A stretch of 36,872 nt of DNA from Candidatus Zhuqueibacterota bacterium (GCA_029262005.1 JAJDAG010000045.1:1-36872); one strand, 5' to 3'. Counted from the stretch's first letter, positions 1 to 8,393 are shown. Notes: generated by a model not told the origin, from the letters alone. Numbers and translations: made by a program.

Positions 1-773
1 AAAGCACGATCGATATCAACCAGTGTGTAGTTGATTTCGTAAGGATCAGAATGGTATAAATTTCCACGAAACGGGCCCTCCAACACGACGCCGGCGGCAT
101 CGAGAAACCAAATGGTGGGAACGCCATAGGTTTGCGTTTCATCATCAGCACGAAACCTGCCTTGCCAATCATAAATCTCGCCATACCCCTGACCCGGCAT
201 GAGATCTTCGCGTTTGTTCATGAGCAAGCGATTGCGCAAATCAAAATACGGTTGAACGGGTATCAAGCCGGACTTAAACGAAGCCTCGGTACTTTCAACA
301 AATGCTTTTGCAGCGGTCTGATATTTTTCAGACTCATCCGGTTCATCGAGCAGAACTCGTTTCTCAAATCCATAGTGCTGGGTTGAATAAATTGGCGAAC
401 ACGCAACTGGAATGATTTGCACCGGCATTTCCTCGTATTTCACATCGATAAAACGAAGAATTTGTAAATCTTCAAAAGAGTCCTGGCACCAAATCCCACC
501 CAACTTGTCCTCTTTTCCCATTGCACCGCCTCCAAAGATATATAAAACATTAACCAGCACATCTTCATTCACTTGAAAAACGGAATGCAGCGTATGTTTC
601 TTCAGTTCCTGATCAAGCACAAAAGTCTGCTCGGAAATTTTTTCTCCCTGCTTGTATGTTAGGCTGCTATTTGAGTCTGCCCTTGCCTCCGCAAACAGCA
701 TTTTTGGATTTCGGGTCAATAAACCAGTCGAAGTCAACACCGCACCGGTTTTTAGAAAAGCGCGTCTATCCAT
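1..773 (-). CDS. Tat-exported thioredoxin-fold protein, partial (3' end outside window)
   Basis: An open frame runs from an ATG at 771-773 to the left edge without a stop, giving 257 residues; the C-terminus is missing. The start is supported by a GGGAGG Shine-Dalgarno sequence eight bases upstream. The N-terminus (MDRRAFLKTGAVLTSTGLL) is a twin-arginine export signal, so the protein probably folds before export. The body reads like an AhpC/TlpA thioredoxin fold: a first strand, then GIWCQDSFEDLQIL with a lone Cys in the usual active-site area, then PVQIIPVACSP, and later YGVPTIWFLDAAGVVLEG, which matches the cis-proline strand and the LDxxGxV turn of redoxins. No CXXC is visible, so ordinary disulfide chemistry is doubtful. 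It could be a peroxiredoxin-like or non-catalytic redoxin. The fold is inferred from pattern only; the Tat signal is clear. Confidence 0.72.
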   Translation of the reverse strand, partial: MDRRAFLKTGAVLTSTGLLTRNPKMLFAEARADSNSSLTYKQGEKISEQTFVLDQELKKHTLHSVFQVNEDVLVNVLYIFGGGAMGKEDKLGGIWCQDSFEDLQILRFIDVKYEEMPVQIIPVACSPIYSTQHYGFEKRVLLDEPDESEKYQTAAKAFVESTEASFKSGLIPVQPYFDLRNRLLMNKREDLMPGQGYGEIYDWQGRFRADDETQTYGVPTIWFLDAAGVVLEGPFRGNLYHSDPYEINYTLVDIDRA

Positions 774-893
774 TACATAAACCTCCCTATTTTTATTTAG
801 CAAAGAAAAAAAGACAGTATTTCACGGCATAAGCAAAGCCAGCTTCAAGCTCACAGGTAGAATAAACTGCCGGGAACTTAACGGGCCATACCA

Positions 894-1820
894 CTAAAGT
901 TTGTTAACAGATTTCAAGAATTTTTGCTCCACCTCAAACTCATTGAGAGACAAACCAAAAATCTCCTCAAAAGTAGTCAAAAACAGATCTTGCCTCATGT
1001 TGCAATTGGCAGTGACAAGAAACGCTTTTAGACGTCCACTGTCAAACTTCCGGCTCAGTTGATAGGTAAATGCGTAAGCAGAATACCATTCCTGAAACTC
1101 ACCAGTTGTTATCTCTTCTTTTTGGAAAAGTTCAGATGCCGGGACATAGCCATGAACGTCAATTTCATCCAAACATTTTTCATAATATGCCTGTGCTGTG
1201 GAAGGGTTTTGAAAGTATCGGCCATAAATGCGCGCTAAAGGATGGGTAAGAATTTTCAACTCTGAATTAATAGAGCTAAAAATTGCCCGTGCTGCAACCT
1301 CAAGGTCAAAAGGTTGAGGGGAAACGATACCGCCACGCAAGTCATCAAACGGAAAAGCCAGGGATGCTTTGGCAGACAAGTCATACCGATACGGTATTTT
1401 CTCAGCTAACTCGATTGCGAAAAGCCTGGCAAGCTCCTTGTAATGTACGTCTTGAACCTCCAGGATGAGGCCCGGTAAAGGCTGGTCCCATCTGTAATAA
1501 TAGATAAAATATTCTGTTTCCGTTTTTTCCCACTCTGTTTCCGATTCAATCAACTGCCGCAAATGCTTCCGAAAGCGAATATCTTCATCAAATTTGATCA
1601 GAACAAGCGGTTGCAGTTGCAGATCCAAATCCATGGCAGCAAGCTTGAGATACTCACGCCACCCTGCGAGCACTTGCGACTTCAATAATTCCGGCTCAGC
1701 ATCACGAACTGCCTGGCGAACGATACGAGCTATCTGAACATCACTCGATTCTATTGGCTCGCTGCTGAATACAACCTGAATGCACAGCAGTAAAAGAAAA
1801 ATTGAGAATAGAATTTTCAT
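894..1820 (-). CDS. secreted protein of unknown function, possibly a degenerate gluzincin-like protein
   Basis: 308 residues with a clear Sec signal peptide (MKILFSIFLLLLCIQVVFSS). I do not recognise the family with certainty. The C-terminal part, from SAYAFTYQLSRKFDSGRL to FEEIFGLSLNEFEVEQKFL, has the rhythm of the end of peptidase-MA-like gluzincins (helix, 'll.tat.n..f..aFe..fG.sl.efE..f'). The middle EYFIYYYRW...YKELARLFAIELAEKIPYRYD resembles their N-terminal strands. However, no HEXXH zinc motif is present; the best positional counterpart is THPLARIYG. If the match is real it is a non-catalytic relative. The gene stands alone on the minus strand, 120 bases upstream of the Tat protein, with no strong Shine-Dalgarno sequence. 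It could equally belong to an unrelated family. Confidence 0.65.
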   Translation of the reverse strand: MKILFSIFLLLLCIQVVFSSEPIESSDVQIARIVRQAVRDAEPELLKSQVLAGWREYLKLAAMDLDLQLQPLVLIKFDEDIRFRKHLRQLIESETEWEKTETEYFIYYYRWDQPLPGLILEVQDVHYKELARLFAIELAEKIPYRYDLSAKASLAFPFDDLRGGIVSPQPFDLEVAARAIFSSINSELKILTHPLARIYGRYFQNPSTAQAYYEKCLDEIDVHGYVPASELFQKEEITTGEFQEWYSAYAFTYQLSRKFDSGRLKAFLVTANCNMRQDLFLTTFEEIFGLSLNEFEVEQKFLKSVNKL

Positions 1821-2208
1821 AGCAAAAAGATAATATAATACATTGCGAAAATCAATCGTTTTGCTAAACTAAAATATGCCCTGGCGGGGCAGGTGATGCT
1901 TTACAACTTACGACACCAACAAACATGATTCACCTACGAGAACAAACCAAAAATTGATTGTCAAGTTGTGAGACAACCAGAAATACAGACTTTGAGAATT
2001 CAACCACAAAGAAAAACAGGTCTGCGGCGAAAATCAGGGCACCGCCACTCGCACCCACAAGATAGCCGCTTGAATTGGGAATAGAACCTTTTGCCTTTGC
2101 GTTTAAAGCAATAATACTTTTCGTGTAACGCAAAAAGCAGATGTATCTGCCCATTGTACAGTTCACGGTCATTACCAGAAGAAGCTCAATTTACGAAATA
2201 TTCCCCCA
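1821..2208. other. intergenic region between divergent genes
   Basis: 388 bases separate the minus-strand secreted protein from the plus-strand beta-barrel gene, so promoters for both should lie here. I see a short copy of the dispersed CACAGAG-type sequence at 2001-2020, an inverted repeat TTTGCGTT...AACGCAAA around 2098-2135, and a palindrome at 2137-2150. An 80-codon minus-strand frame here has no convincing start or composition and I do not call it a gene. Confidence 0.5.
2137..2150. promoter_or_regulatory. palindrome GCAGAT-GT-ATCTGC upstream of the beta-barrel gene
   Basis: A 6+6 perfect dyad with a two-base centre lies 58 bases before the start codon of the outer-membrane protein. Its size suits a dimeric repressor operator, but no second copy was found near the related gene at 25430, so the role is a guess. 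Confidence 0.25.
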
Positions 2209-3159
2209 ATGTCCATTACAGTCCGTTTGCCAAACATAATTACAGGTCTTCTCTTATTGTTAAGCCTTCTTTGCAAAGATGGTATTGCCGGTGCGTGGCC
2301 AAATGGGAAGGGTCATTTCTACGCAAAGATTTCACATCTTCGCTTTTCGAACCAACAAACTTTTAATGAACAAGGCACAAAGCGTCAGAACATAAGTCCA
2401 GACTTCCTCGGCGCTCTCGGTGGCGTTTTTGAGGAAGGCACTTTTGAATCAGCAGGGTTCAGTTTTTATGGGGAAGCCGGCGTGTCCAGCCGAATTGATG
2501 TCATTTTTCAGCTCTACAGTGCGACCATCAGGAATAAATGGCGTTTTGCGAAAGAAGGTAACCCGGATATCGTTCAAGAAAACCAGGGACTTCAGACCCT
2601 GACCGTGGGCATGAAGTACAATTTCTTCACCACGCCAGTGATTTTTTCAGTAAGAGTGCTTGGCAGCGTTCCAACCTATCGAAACAACCAGAAAGAATTA
2701 AACATTGAGCCGGAAGATCTGGATTTCTATGACAACCATCCAGCACTCGGGAATGGTGCGGCCACGCTTTCAATCACACCGCAACTAGGGTACGCTTTCA
2801 AACATTTGCCACTCTGGCTGGAATTAGAAGGCGGCATAAGATTTCGTGCCAATTTATTTTCAGATGAACTACCGTTCCGCTTGCAACTCGGCTACAAATT
2901 CAGAGATTCTATTTATCTGGCAACCTCAGTCGATGCAGTTAGAAGTTTAGGAAATGGCGCATGGCCTAACTTTTTTCGCAATGAGATCGGTAAAGGCCCC
3001 TTTCTAATAAACGACCAGGAGCACTTAAATGTCAGCATGAATGCTGGTTTTGCTGTTTTTGGCCCAGTGTGGTTGGAGGCGGAATATGTAAAAACCGTGA
3101 CAGGAAAAAGAACACCCGCCGGCCAAACCTTTAACTTCGGAATATCCGTGAAACACTAA
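2209..3159 (+). CDS. outer-membrane beta-barrel protein (phenol-degradation-meta/transporter-like)
   Basis: 316 residues beginning with a signal peptide (hydrophobic stretch ITGLLLLLSLLCK, cleavage likely near GIAGAW). The rest alternates polar and hydrophobic residues in amphipathic strands and ends in FNFGISVKH, as expected for an outer-membrane barrel. The mature start AGAWPNGKGHFYAKIS matches AGAWTLAKGQLWVKSS of the protein at 25430, and both proteins continue with similar strand-turn spacing, so they are probably paralogs of the 'meta-pathway of phenol degradation' (PF13557-like) barrel class. Its stop is 16 bases before the DUF3179 lipoprotein gene, so the two are probably cotranscribed. 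The ATG at 2209 is chosen because it gives the complete signal peptide; no good Shine-Dalgarno sequence precedes it. The substrate is unknown. Confidence 0.75.
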   Translation: MSITVRLPNIITGLLLLLSLLCKDGIAGAWPNGKGHFYAKISHLRFSNQQTFNEQGTKRQNISPDFLGALGGVFEEGTFESAGFSFYGEAGVSSRIDVIFQLYSATIRNKWRFAKEGNPDIVQENQGLQTLTVGMKYNFFTTPVIFSVRVLGSVPTYRNNQKELNIEPEDLDFYDNHPALGNGAATLSITPQLGYAFKHLPLWLELEGGIRFRANLFSDELPFRLQLGYKFRDSIYLATSVDAVRSLGNGAWPNFFRNEIGKGPFLINDQEHLNVSMNAGFAVFGPVWLEAEYVKTVTGKRTPAGQTFNFGISVKH

Positions 3160-3175
3160 AGCGAAAGTAAAATTT

Positions 3176-3859
3176 ATGAAGTACGTTTTCTACTTAACCA
3201 TGATGTCAGCACTGTTTTTGTCGTTCTACAGTTGCGACAAACAACCAACTTTCCCATCGCCGACACAATTTGGAATCCTTGACAGGATGAATGATTCAAA
3301 ATGTGAGGGCCTTGCACCGCACCGTGTTGAAACCATTGACGGCTTCCGCAAATGCAGTTTTTTTAATTTTGATAAAATCAGACCCATTGACAACCCCGGA
3401 TTTGTCAGTACCGACAGCATAGACAGCGTGCCGGACGATTGGGAGGTTATCGGCGTATTTGACGGTGACTATGCCAAAGCTTATTTACTGTTGGAAATGC
3501 AAAACCGGGAGCTTGTGAATGATTATTTTGGTGACACACCCGTTGCCGTCGTTTACTGACGGGTAATTATAGGGGTGGAAGTTTTCCATCGAACGATTGA
3601 CGATACAGTCTTTACTATGAGCAACGCCTGGGATCTATGGGCCAATGCGGCAACCATCATCGAGCGCGAACGCTGGCAGGACGGCGATCGCCACACCTGG
3701 TATACAACCTGGAATGGCCGCGGCATCAAAGGCCCGAACCGCAACAAGTTCCTGGAAGAATATCCTGCCTTAATTCAGATTTCAACATACGGTGAATTTA
3801 AAGCGAGATTTGCTTATTTACCGCCGGAGAAGAGGCTGTTTATGTTCAGCACCAGATAA
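3176..3859 (+). CDS. DUF3179-family lipoprotein with an in-frame TGA at codon 128 (candidate selenoprotein, or nonsense-mutated gene)
   Basis: Two open stretches, 3176-3556 and 3560-3859, lie in the same frame and are separated only by TGA at 3557-3559; together they make 227 residues. The N-terminus is a signal peptide with a possible lipobox (LSFYSC, Cys20). Residues 91-127 (VIGVFDGDYAKAY ... ELVND ... PVAVVY) match the first part of a DUF3179 unit, and the part after TGA (GVEVFHRTIDD ... GRGIKGP ... YGEFKARF) matches the rest. In the DUF3179 protein at 23785 the same position is Cys107 (ISLCPLT) in its first repeat and Ser269 (IVYSKEA) in its second. TGA therefore sits exactly on a conserved thiol position. 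A hairpin follows 14 bases later. The protein has only one DUF3179 unit, and the usual P and H of the AYP...HE motif are replaced. If TGA is simply a stop, this is a recent pseudogene, since no other lesion is seen. The function of DUF3179 is unknown. Confidence 0.65.
3574..3590 (+). promoter_or_regulatory. candidate bacterial SECIS-like hairpin
   Basis: GGTGGAA pairs with TTCCATC (seven pairs, one G-U) around a three-base loop GTT. It begins 14 bases after the in-frame TGA and its loop starts with G. Bacterial selenocysteine elements are small stem-loops inside the coding region just 3' of UGA, with a G in a small apical loop, so position and shape fit. A seven-pair stem can also arise by chance. 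Confidence 0.35.
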
Positions 3860-3873
3860 CCCGCACTCGTATT

Positions 3874-6462
3874 TCACAATCTCCTCTGCACAATTGCCAC
3901 TTTCAAAACCTTCTGCAAGTTGAACTCGGGCGCCGTGATATGCGCTAAATAAATGCCCGAAGCAGCTCTCTTGCCATCCCTACGCTTCAAATCCCAGCGT
4001 AAAAATGGCGATACATCGTTTTTATTATATTCACGAATGAACTTTCCGGCAATGGAATAAATACGAATCCGAACCTGGTTTGGCAAGTGGGTAAACGTGA
4101 CAAACTGCTGCGCGGTCAGCGCCGACTCCTGGGAATTGTGCGCGAAATAGGGATTGGGAAAAACATTCACCCGGTCGAATTGTTCCGCCCATGGTGGTGT
4201 TATTTTTTCGATGAGCGCTTCCCCAGCGTAGAAAACAAACCTATCTTCAGGACCGTTGGGAATGCCTTTGCTGGAATCTGCCGGCGGTGAGTAAACCCGC
4301 ACCATTATGCCATCTACCACCGGAAAATTATAACCGCCGCTTTGAACGACCTGCCGGTCAAGAATTGTCTCCTGCGTCGTTAAATCTGTTAGCCGCCAGA
4401 AAATGCCAAGCGTTGGGTCAAGCGCAAAACTGACTTCATAATCGTGGCCGGTTAGCTGTTGCGGCAAAATGACTTCCCACAAAACAGTGCCACCGCTGGT
4501 ACCGTTGGTGTGATCTGCTTGCGCGAAAACAGGGTAGCTGAGATTTTCATCCGCGCCCGGAATGACTTCGACAAAATTAGCGCCCTCTGTGGCCCGGCTT
4601 TTTAACAGCGCGTTTGGGAATGGCAGCACCCAGTCATTTTCCCTTGTGGTATTTTCATTTTCGTGAATCCAACTGTGGTCGATGTTGTAAACCACAACTT
4701 CAAAATAGTAAGGCGCTCCTAGTCGAACTCGATTTTTCGTAAAAGCATCTTCGGTCACTCGTAAATGCAGGTAGGCCCCGTCCGGGCTCGAGTATGCCAG
4801 CGAGTCAAGGTTATTGGCCGCTCGAATCTTAAGCAACCGTCCCTGGCCCGTTTCTTCGTACAAATCGCCAATATTGTTCTTCAGATCAAATTGGGCAATC
4901 GTCGCAACATTGTTCATTCCATTCACTGAATCCGTTGGGACTGGACTATGAAATTGCCTGACCTGGAATCCTTCAAATTGTTGCTCTCCCCAAGTTCGCT
5001 TATCACGCTGTGCCACATAGTCTGCAGCATCCCAAAATAAATCGATGAACTGCCGGCCAAGTTCATCTTCGCCGCTTCGGCTGATAACTTGAGGTGCAAC
5101 AGGTCCTTTAAAATTGGCCTCATAAATCTTCTGGACAAATTTACTTATCTCTTTAGCTTTCGTGATGCTGTTGAGCGCTTCAGTGCCCTGGCCAACGATG
5201 AAAGCGACAACGATATCTTGTTTATCCCCGGGTTCCATTCGAAATGGCCCGGTGTTAAGCAACATGTACTGATTGTCGCCACTATATTGCAACCAACCTG
5301 TTCCGGACACAGGATCGCCTGAATACCAATAATGGGGATCGTCCGTAGAGTTGCCACCGGCCCCCCTTGAAAGCGGATCAAAAAAACTGCCGTCGTGCAT
5401 CAAACCCAATTGGTAAAATCTGGCAATTTGTTGCGTGCCAGGATACCGTAAACTTGCATCACCTGATAAGTATTGGCTAAATGAACTCAAACCAAGTATT
5501 TTGTGATCCCGAAGGGTTTTGACGCCCAGGTTGGGCCCCAAAACAAGTCTGGCAGTGTCACCCGGTGATGAAACCGCTGGTCCCTGCAAAAAATCCACAA
5601 GGAAGGCCGGTGGCGCGACCCCATAATATCTATCTGGACCGTCATTATACGTAAAACCTGCACCCAACTCAATATCACAACCAACCAAGTCATCAGCGTA
5701 GTCACCCAAATCCGGATTATGCTGAGAAGTAAAGTACATGTCTTCAATTGTGTCAGCGCTTTTATTAACAAGACGGTACCGAACAAATATGGTATTAGCC
5801 AACGCACCAGCCCTCGCGGCAAAAGCCCAGGCAGTTACCTGCACTTCCATACCTACGATTTTAGAACCCGCCCAGTGACGGTCATAGATGTCGGTGCCAT
5901 CATTCATCGCGAACCAAAGCATTCGGTCACCCAATAAATCAGGCATATCAACATTTGCATTGTAGAAACCATCGCCATCAAGATCAACATAGTCCGCGCC
6001 GGCAGCAACAGCATTTGCCCATTCAATATAAGCATCAGAACCCGCACCATCTTGAGATGTAACCGTAAAAATCTTATTGTTCGTATCTGCAGGATGCGAC
6101 CCATAGGTACCTGCAATATAATCCCGGATACCAGGGAAATTTGACACAGCAGATGCCCAGAGTTCACCATCGATGAACCCACTAACCCAGAAGGAACTCC
6201 AATACAAAAAATGTAAATCCGAGCCGGCTGGATATTCACCCCAGCGGCCATGTAAAGGACCTGGTAGGCTGTCACCGACATCGGCAATAATCCCGTTATT
6301 GCCAAAAGGAATACTGAGGTTGTTGACTTGCAAATATTTGAAATCACCCAGGATGTTTGGCGCCTGGGTTTTGCCAATTCCTTGCCCGTTGTTCTTTTGG
6401 GCAAAGGCCACGGTGACAACTGATAAAACAGTTATGCACAAAAATAACCCTATTTTCTTCAT
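3874..6462 (-). CDS. T9SS-exported surface protein, 862 residues
   Basis: The ATG at 6460-6462 is preferred over an upstream in-frame ATG at 6504 because it follows AGGAGG (6470-6475) at seven bases and opens directly with a signal peptide (MKKIGLFLCITVLSVVTVAFAQ). The protein is a paralog of the 1125-residue cargo at 16761: both share KYLQVNNLSIPFGNNG, GELWAS, SQDGAGSDAY or its near match, WANAVAAGAD, KIVGMEVQVTAWAFA, DTIEDMYF and FRMEPGD. A DLDGDG loop looks like a Ca-binding turn. The C-terminus is a T9SS type-A sorting domain: NVFPNPYFAHNS, a beta-sandwich with RIRIYSIAGKF and RWDLKRRDGKRAASGIYLAHI, ending KVLKVAIVQRRL. It should therefore cross the outer membrane by T9SS and be anchored or released at the surface. 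Its function is unknown. It lacks the insert of about 260 residues found near the C-terminus of the longer paralog. It is flanked by direct repeats of its own 3' end. Confidence 0.85.
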   Translation of the reverse strand: MKKIGLFLCITVLSVVTVAFAQKNNGQGIGKTQAPNILGDFKYLQVNNLSIPFGNNGIIADVGDSLPGPLHGRWGEYPAGSDLHFLYWSSFWVSGFIDGELWASAVSNFPGIRDYIAGTYGSHPADTNNKIFTVTSQDGAGSDAYIEWANAVAAGADYVDLDGDGFYNANVDMPDLLGDRMLWFAMNDGTDIYDRHWAGSKIVGMEVQVTAWAFAARAGALANTIFVRYRLVNKSADTIEDMYFTSQHNPDLGDYADDLVGCDIELGAGFTYNDGPDRYYGVAPPAFLVDFLQGPAVSSPGDTARLVLGPNLGVKTLRDHKILGLSSFSQYLSGDASLRYPGTQQIARFYQLGLMHDGSFFDPLSRGAGGNSTDDPHYWYSGDPVSGTGWLQYSGDNQYMLLNTGPFRMEPGDKQDIVVAFIVGQGTEALNSITKAKEISKFVQKIYEANFKGPVAPQVISRSGEDELGRQFIDLFWDAADYVAQRDKRTWGEQQFEGFQVRQFHSPVPTDSVNGMNNVATIAQFDLKNNIGDLYEETGQGRLLKIRAANNLDSLAYSSPDGAYLHLRVTEDAFTKNRVRLGAPYYFEVVVYNIDHSWIHENENTTRENDWVLPFPNALLKSRATEGANFVEVIPGADENLSYPVFAQADHTNGTSGGTVLWEVILPQQLTGHDYEVSFALDPTLGIFWRLTDLTTQETILDRQVVQSGGYNFPVVDGIMVRVYSPPADSSKGIPNGPEDRFVFYAGEALIEKITPPWAEQFDRVNVFPNPYFAHNSQESALTAQQFVTFTHLPNQVRIRIYSIAGKFIREYNKNDVSPFLRWDLKRRDGKRAASGIYLAHITAPEFNLQKVLKVAIVQRRL

Positions 6463-6481
6463 CGATAAGCCTCCTGTCCTG

Positions 6482-6658
6482 CTATTGCAATCTCCTCTGC
6501 ACAATTGCCACTTTCAAAATTTTCTGCAAGCCGAGCTCTGGCGCTGCGATATGCGCCAGATACAGTCCCGACCCGGCTCTTTTACCATTCCGGTCATTTA
6601 AGGCCCAACGTAAAAACGGTGACTCTTCGTTGTCCGGTCTTTTTATTTTCAAGATAGT
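6482..6658 (-). pseudogene. remnant of a T9SS cargo C-terminal sorting domain
   Basis: An uninterrupted but startless frame of 58 codons ends at TAG 6482-6484. It reads ...SPFLRWALNDRNGKRAGSG, LYLAHIAAPELGLQKILK, VAIVQRRLQ. This is the end of the sorting domain of the 862-residue cargo (SPFLRWDLKRRDGKRAASG...KVAIVQRRL). The last 45 bases are nearly identical to the 3' end of that gene at 3879-3925. It begins 16 bases after the stop of the lipoprotein at 6674 and ends 20 bases before the cargo start codon. It is either the scar of a tandem cargo copy lost by recombination, or a sorting domain cut off from the upstream lipoprotein gene. Confidence 0.8.
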
Positions 6659-6673
6659 CAATTACAACCAGTG

Positions 6674-7753
6674 TTAATGTGAGTTCAACGAATCAGCTTT
6701 TGTAGTATACGTGATTACGCCGTCCCTGCCGGTAGCCCAAACGACCCTTGACGATGGCGCGACCACATCTAAGTCCACTTCAAAGCCAGTCTCAACTAAT
6801 TTCCAGGTTACACCATAATCCGTTGAAGTCACCAAATCGCCTCCATCAGGAACATCCCATACGTACTGAACAGCCCACACATGGCCAGGATGCTGGCGTA
6901 TCTTCGTATATCGACTTGGGTAGATCGTGACCGGTGCGGGCAACGGGTCCCAGGTCTGTCCACGATTGGTGGTACGTGATTCATGCTCAACAAACGACAC
7001 AATTGCGGTCGCCGGTTCAAGCGCAACTAATGTCCAGGTGATATAATCTGGATCAGGATTCAGGGCGTCCCAGCTTGCACCGCCATCGGATGTCCAATAC
7101 AGATTGTTGTCGGACAACCTCAGTAAGCCACTATTAGCATCTGAAAAATTAACAGCATAATGGCTAGTGGATCCCTTCAAGGTGGTGTTGGCGTTAACCC
7201 AGGTCTGACCGCCATCATCCGTGTGGAGTATGGCAAACGGTGTATTTTCATCGGGAGGAGAATCGCCCATTGCCACACCATTCATCAGATCAAAAAATTC
7301 GATATAGTTGATGAAGTTGGTTATGCCTGGATTTTCGAATTGCACCGCCCAGGTGTCGCCGCCATCGCTGGATTTCAAAATAACTCCCTGCTCCGTTCCT
7401 ACCCAAAGATTGAGTGAATCGATAGCCTCGAAGGTGTAGAAATCACCGCGAGGTGGGCTTAATAAACGCCACGATGCTCCACCGTTTTCAGTCTTATAAA
7501 TCACATTTTCCGCCCAATCAGAGACCCAGGCCACGCGGGCATCCGCCGCTTCGATGATGCGTAGGTGTCGGTGGATGAGCGTATCTGGAAAGCTCTCGAT
7601 GACCGCCCAGCCAAACTCGTTGAAAGTCACCGGTACATAGAGTGGCGGTACACTGCCCTCGTCTGGTTGTTCACTCGAAGTAGATGAATTGAATGCGTTG
7701 CAGCCCAGCACAACCAAAAGGAACGCAAAGAATAACACTTTTGTAAGTTTCAT
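6674..7753 (-). CDS. Ycf48/BNR-repeat beta-propeller lipoprotein
   Basis: 359 residues. The N-terminus is a lipoprotein signal (FFAFLLVVLGC, lipid on Cys18) followed by a short Ser/Thr linker. The body carries repeated Asp-box motifs typical of sialidase/Ycf48 propellers: KTENGGASW, KSSDGGDTW, HTDDGGQTW, WTSDGGASW, TNRGQTW and STDYGVTW, spaced about 45-55 residues apart, consistent with a six- or seven-bladed propeller. The start is supported by GGAGAG eight bases before ATG. In FCB bacteria such propellers are commonly joined to T9SS sorting domains; here the frame stops just before a stray sorting-domain fragment (6482-6658), which may once have been its own C-terminus. Such propellers usually bind proteins or glycans; nothing here indicates an enzyme active site. 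Confidence 0.8.
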   Translation of the reverse strand: MKLTKVLFFAFLLVVLGCNAFNSSTSSEQPDEGSVPPLYVPVTFNEFGWAVIESFPDTLIHRHLRIIEAADARVAWVSDWAENVIYKTENGGASWRLLSPPRGDFYTFEAIDSLNLWVGTEQGVILKSSDGGDTWAVQFENPGITNFINYIEFFDLMNGVAMGDSPPDENTPFAILHTDDGGQTWVNANTTLKGSTSHYAVNFSDANSGLLRLSDNNLYWTSDGGASWDALNPDPDYITWTLVALEPATAIVSFVEHESRTTNRGQTWDPLPAPVTIYPSRYTKIRQHPGHVWAVQYVWDVPDGGDLVTSTDYGVTWKLVETGFEVDLDVVAPSSRVVWATGRDGVITYTTKADSLNSH

Positions 7754-7867
7754 AGAAAGCTCTCCTTTTTTAAACAGTTAGTTTGACAGAACTTACTACA
7801 CGAACTAAATTACACGTCAACTGCTCATCTTGAGAATCGTGTGAACCTTTTACAATATCACTTCTCA

Positions 7868-8128
7868 GCTCACACCTTAGCATAATCATTATCTTTCTGG
7901 TCACGAACTTCCTTCCTCCAGCTCGTACACGTACGGCTGCTGGCCACCAGTGCGCCGTTTTCGCTTTTGCCGTCCCAACTTACCCGATAGTGTCCCGCTA
8001 ACTGCCGGCTGTCAACTAACCTCCTGACCAGCAGGGAATTCCCCGCCTGGCCCATGCAATGGACCGGAAAGCGTATCGCCGACATCGGCAATAATCCCAT
8101 TATTGCCAAAAGGAATGCAGAGGTTACG
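7868..8128 (-). pseudogene. internally deleted, frameshifted T9SS cargo pseudogene
   Basis: Reading the minus strand from 8128, one frame gives CIPFGNNGIIADVGDTLSG then PLHG and EFPAG, the conserved N-terminal block of the cargo family. It continues directly into QEV, which belongs to the C-terminal sorting domain (GQEVRRLVDS). One frame over, the sorting domain proceeds as VRRLVDSRQLAGHYRVSWDG and KSENGALVAS. Another shift gives YVYELEEG, and another SFVTRKIMIMLR, the classic sorting-domain end. The middle of the gene (roughly 700 codons in intact relatives) is gone, and at least three frameshifts have accumulated. No product is expected. Confidence 0.8.
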
Positions 8129-8252
8129 CAGAGAGAAGAATAGCATAATTCGTTTTCAGTAATTTTGAGTCCCCTGGGTTGCATAGGCAACTCCAACTTA
8201 ACTTATAGAAAAAACTTTGCGTATCTTTCGCGTCTCTGTCTGCGTTTTTTTC
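8118..8252. repeat. pair of dispersed CGCAGAGA-type sequences in inverted orientation
   Basis: GCAGAGGTTACGCAGAGAGAA lies at 8118-8138. A longer inverted relative lies at 8211-8252; read on the minus strand it contains ACGCAGACAGAGACGCG and then AAAGATACGCAAAG. The first copy sits where the cargo pseudogene would encode its signal peptide and KYLQ block, so it may mark an insertion or recombination point. The same word family recurs in at least five other gaps. Confidence 0.5.
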
Positions 8253-8393
8253 TTCAGTTTATTCGGATTGAATTATGATAGCTTGTTGTGATTTACAGAA
8301 TGAAATTAATGAGCAGTACAATCACGGACTTAGAGTATCCTGTTAATCCCGTCTAAAGAATTTATCTCCCACGGAAAACAACATAGAGGCGAA

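Noticed and set aside
1930-2172. 80-codon minus-strand frame in the first large gap
   Set aside because: No ribosome site, low-complexity hydrophobic content and a dispersed repeat inside it.
3575-3859. The part after the TGA as a separate gene starting at GTG 3575
   Set aside because: It is in the same frame as the preceding part, has no ribosome site and no signal peptide, and encodes only the second half of one DUF3179 unit.
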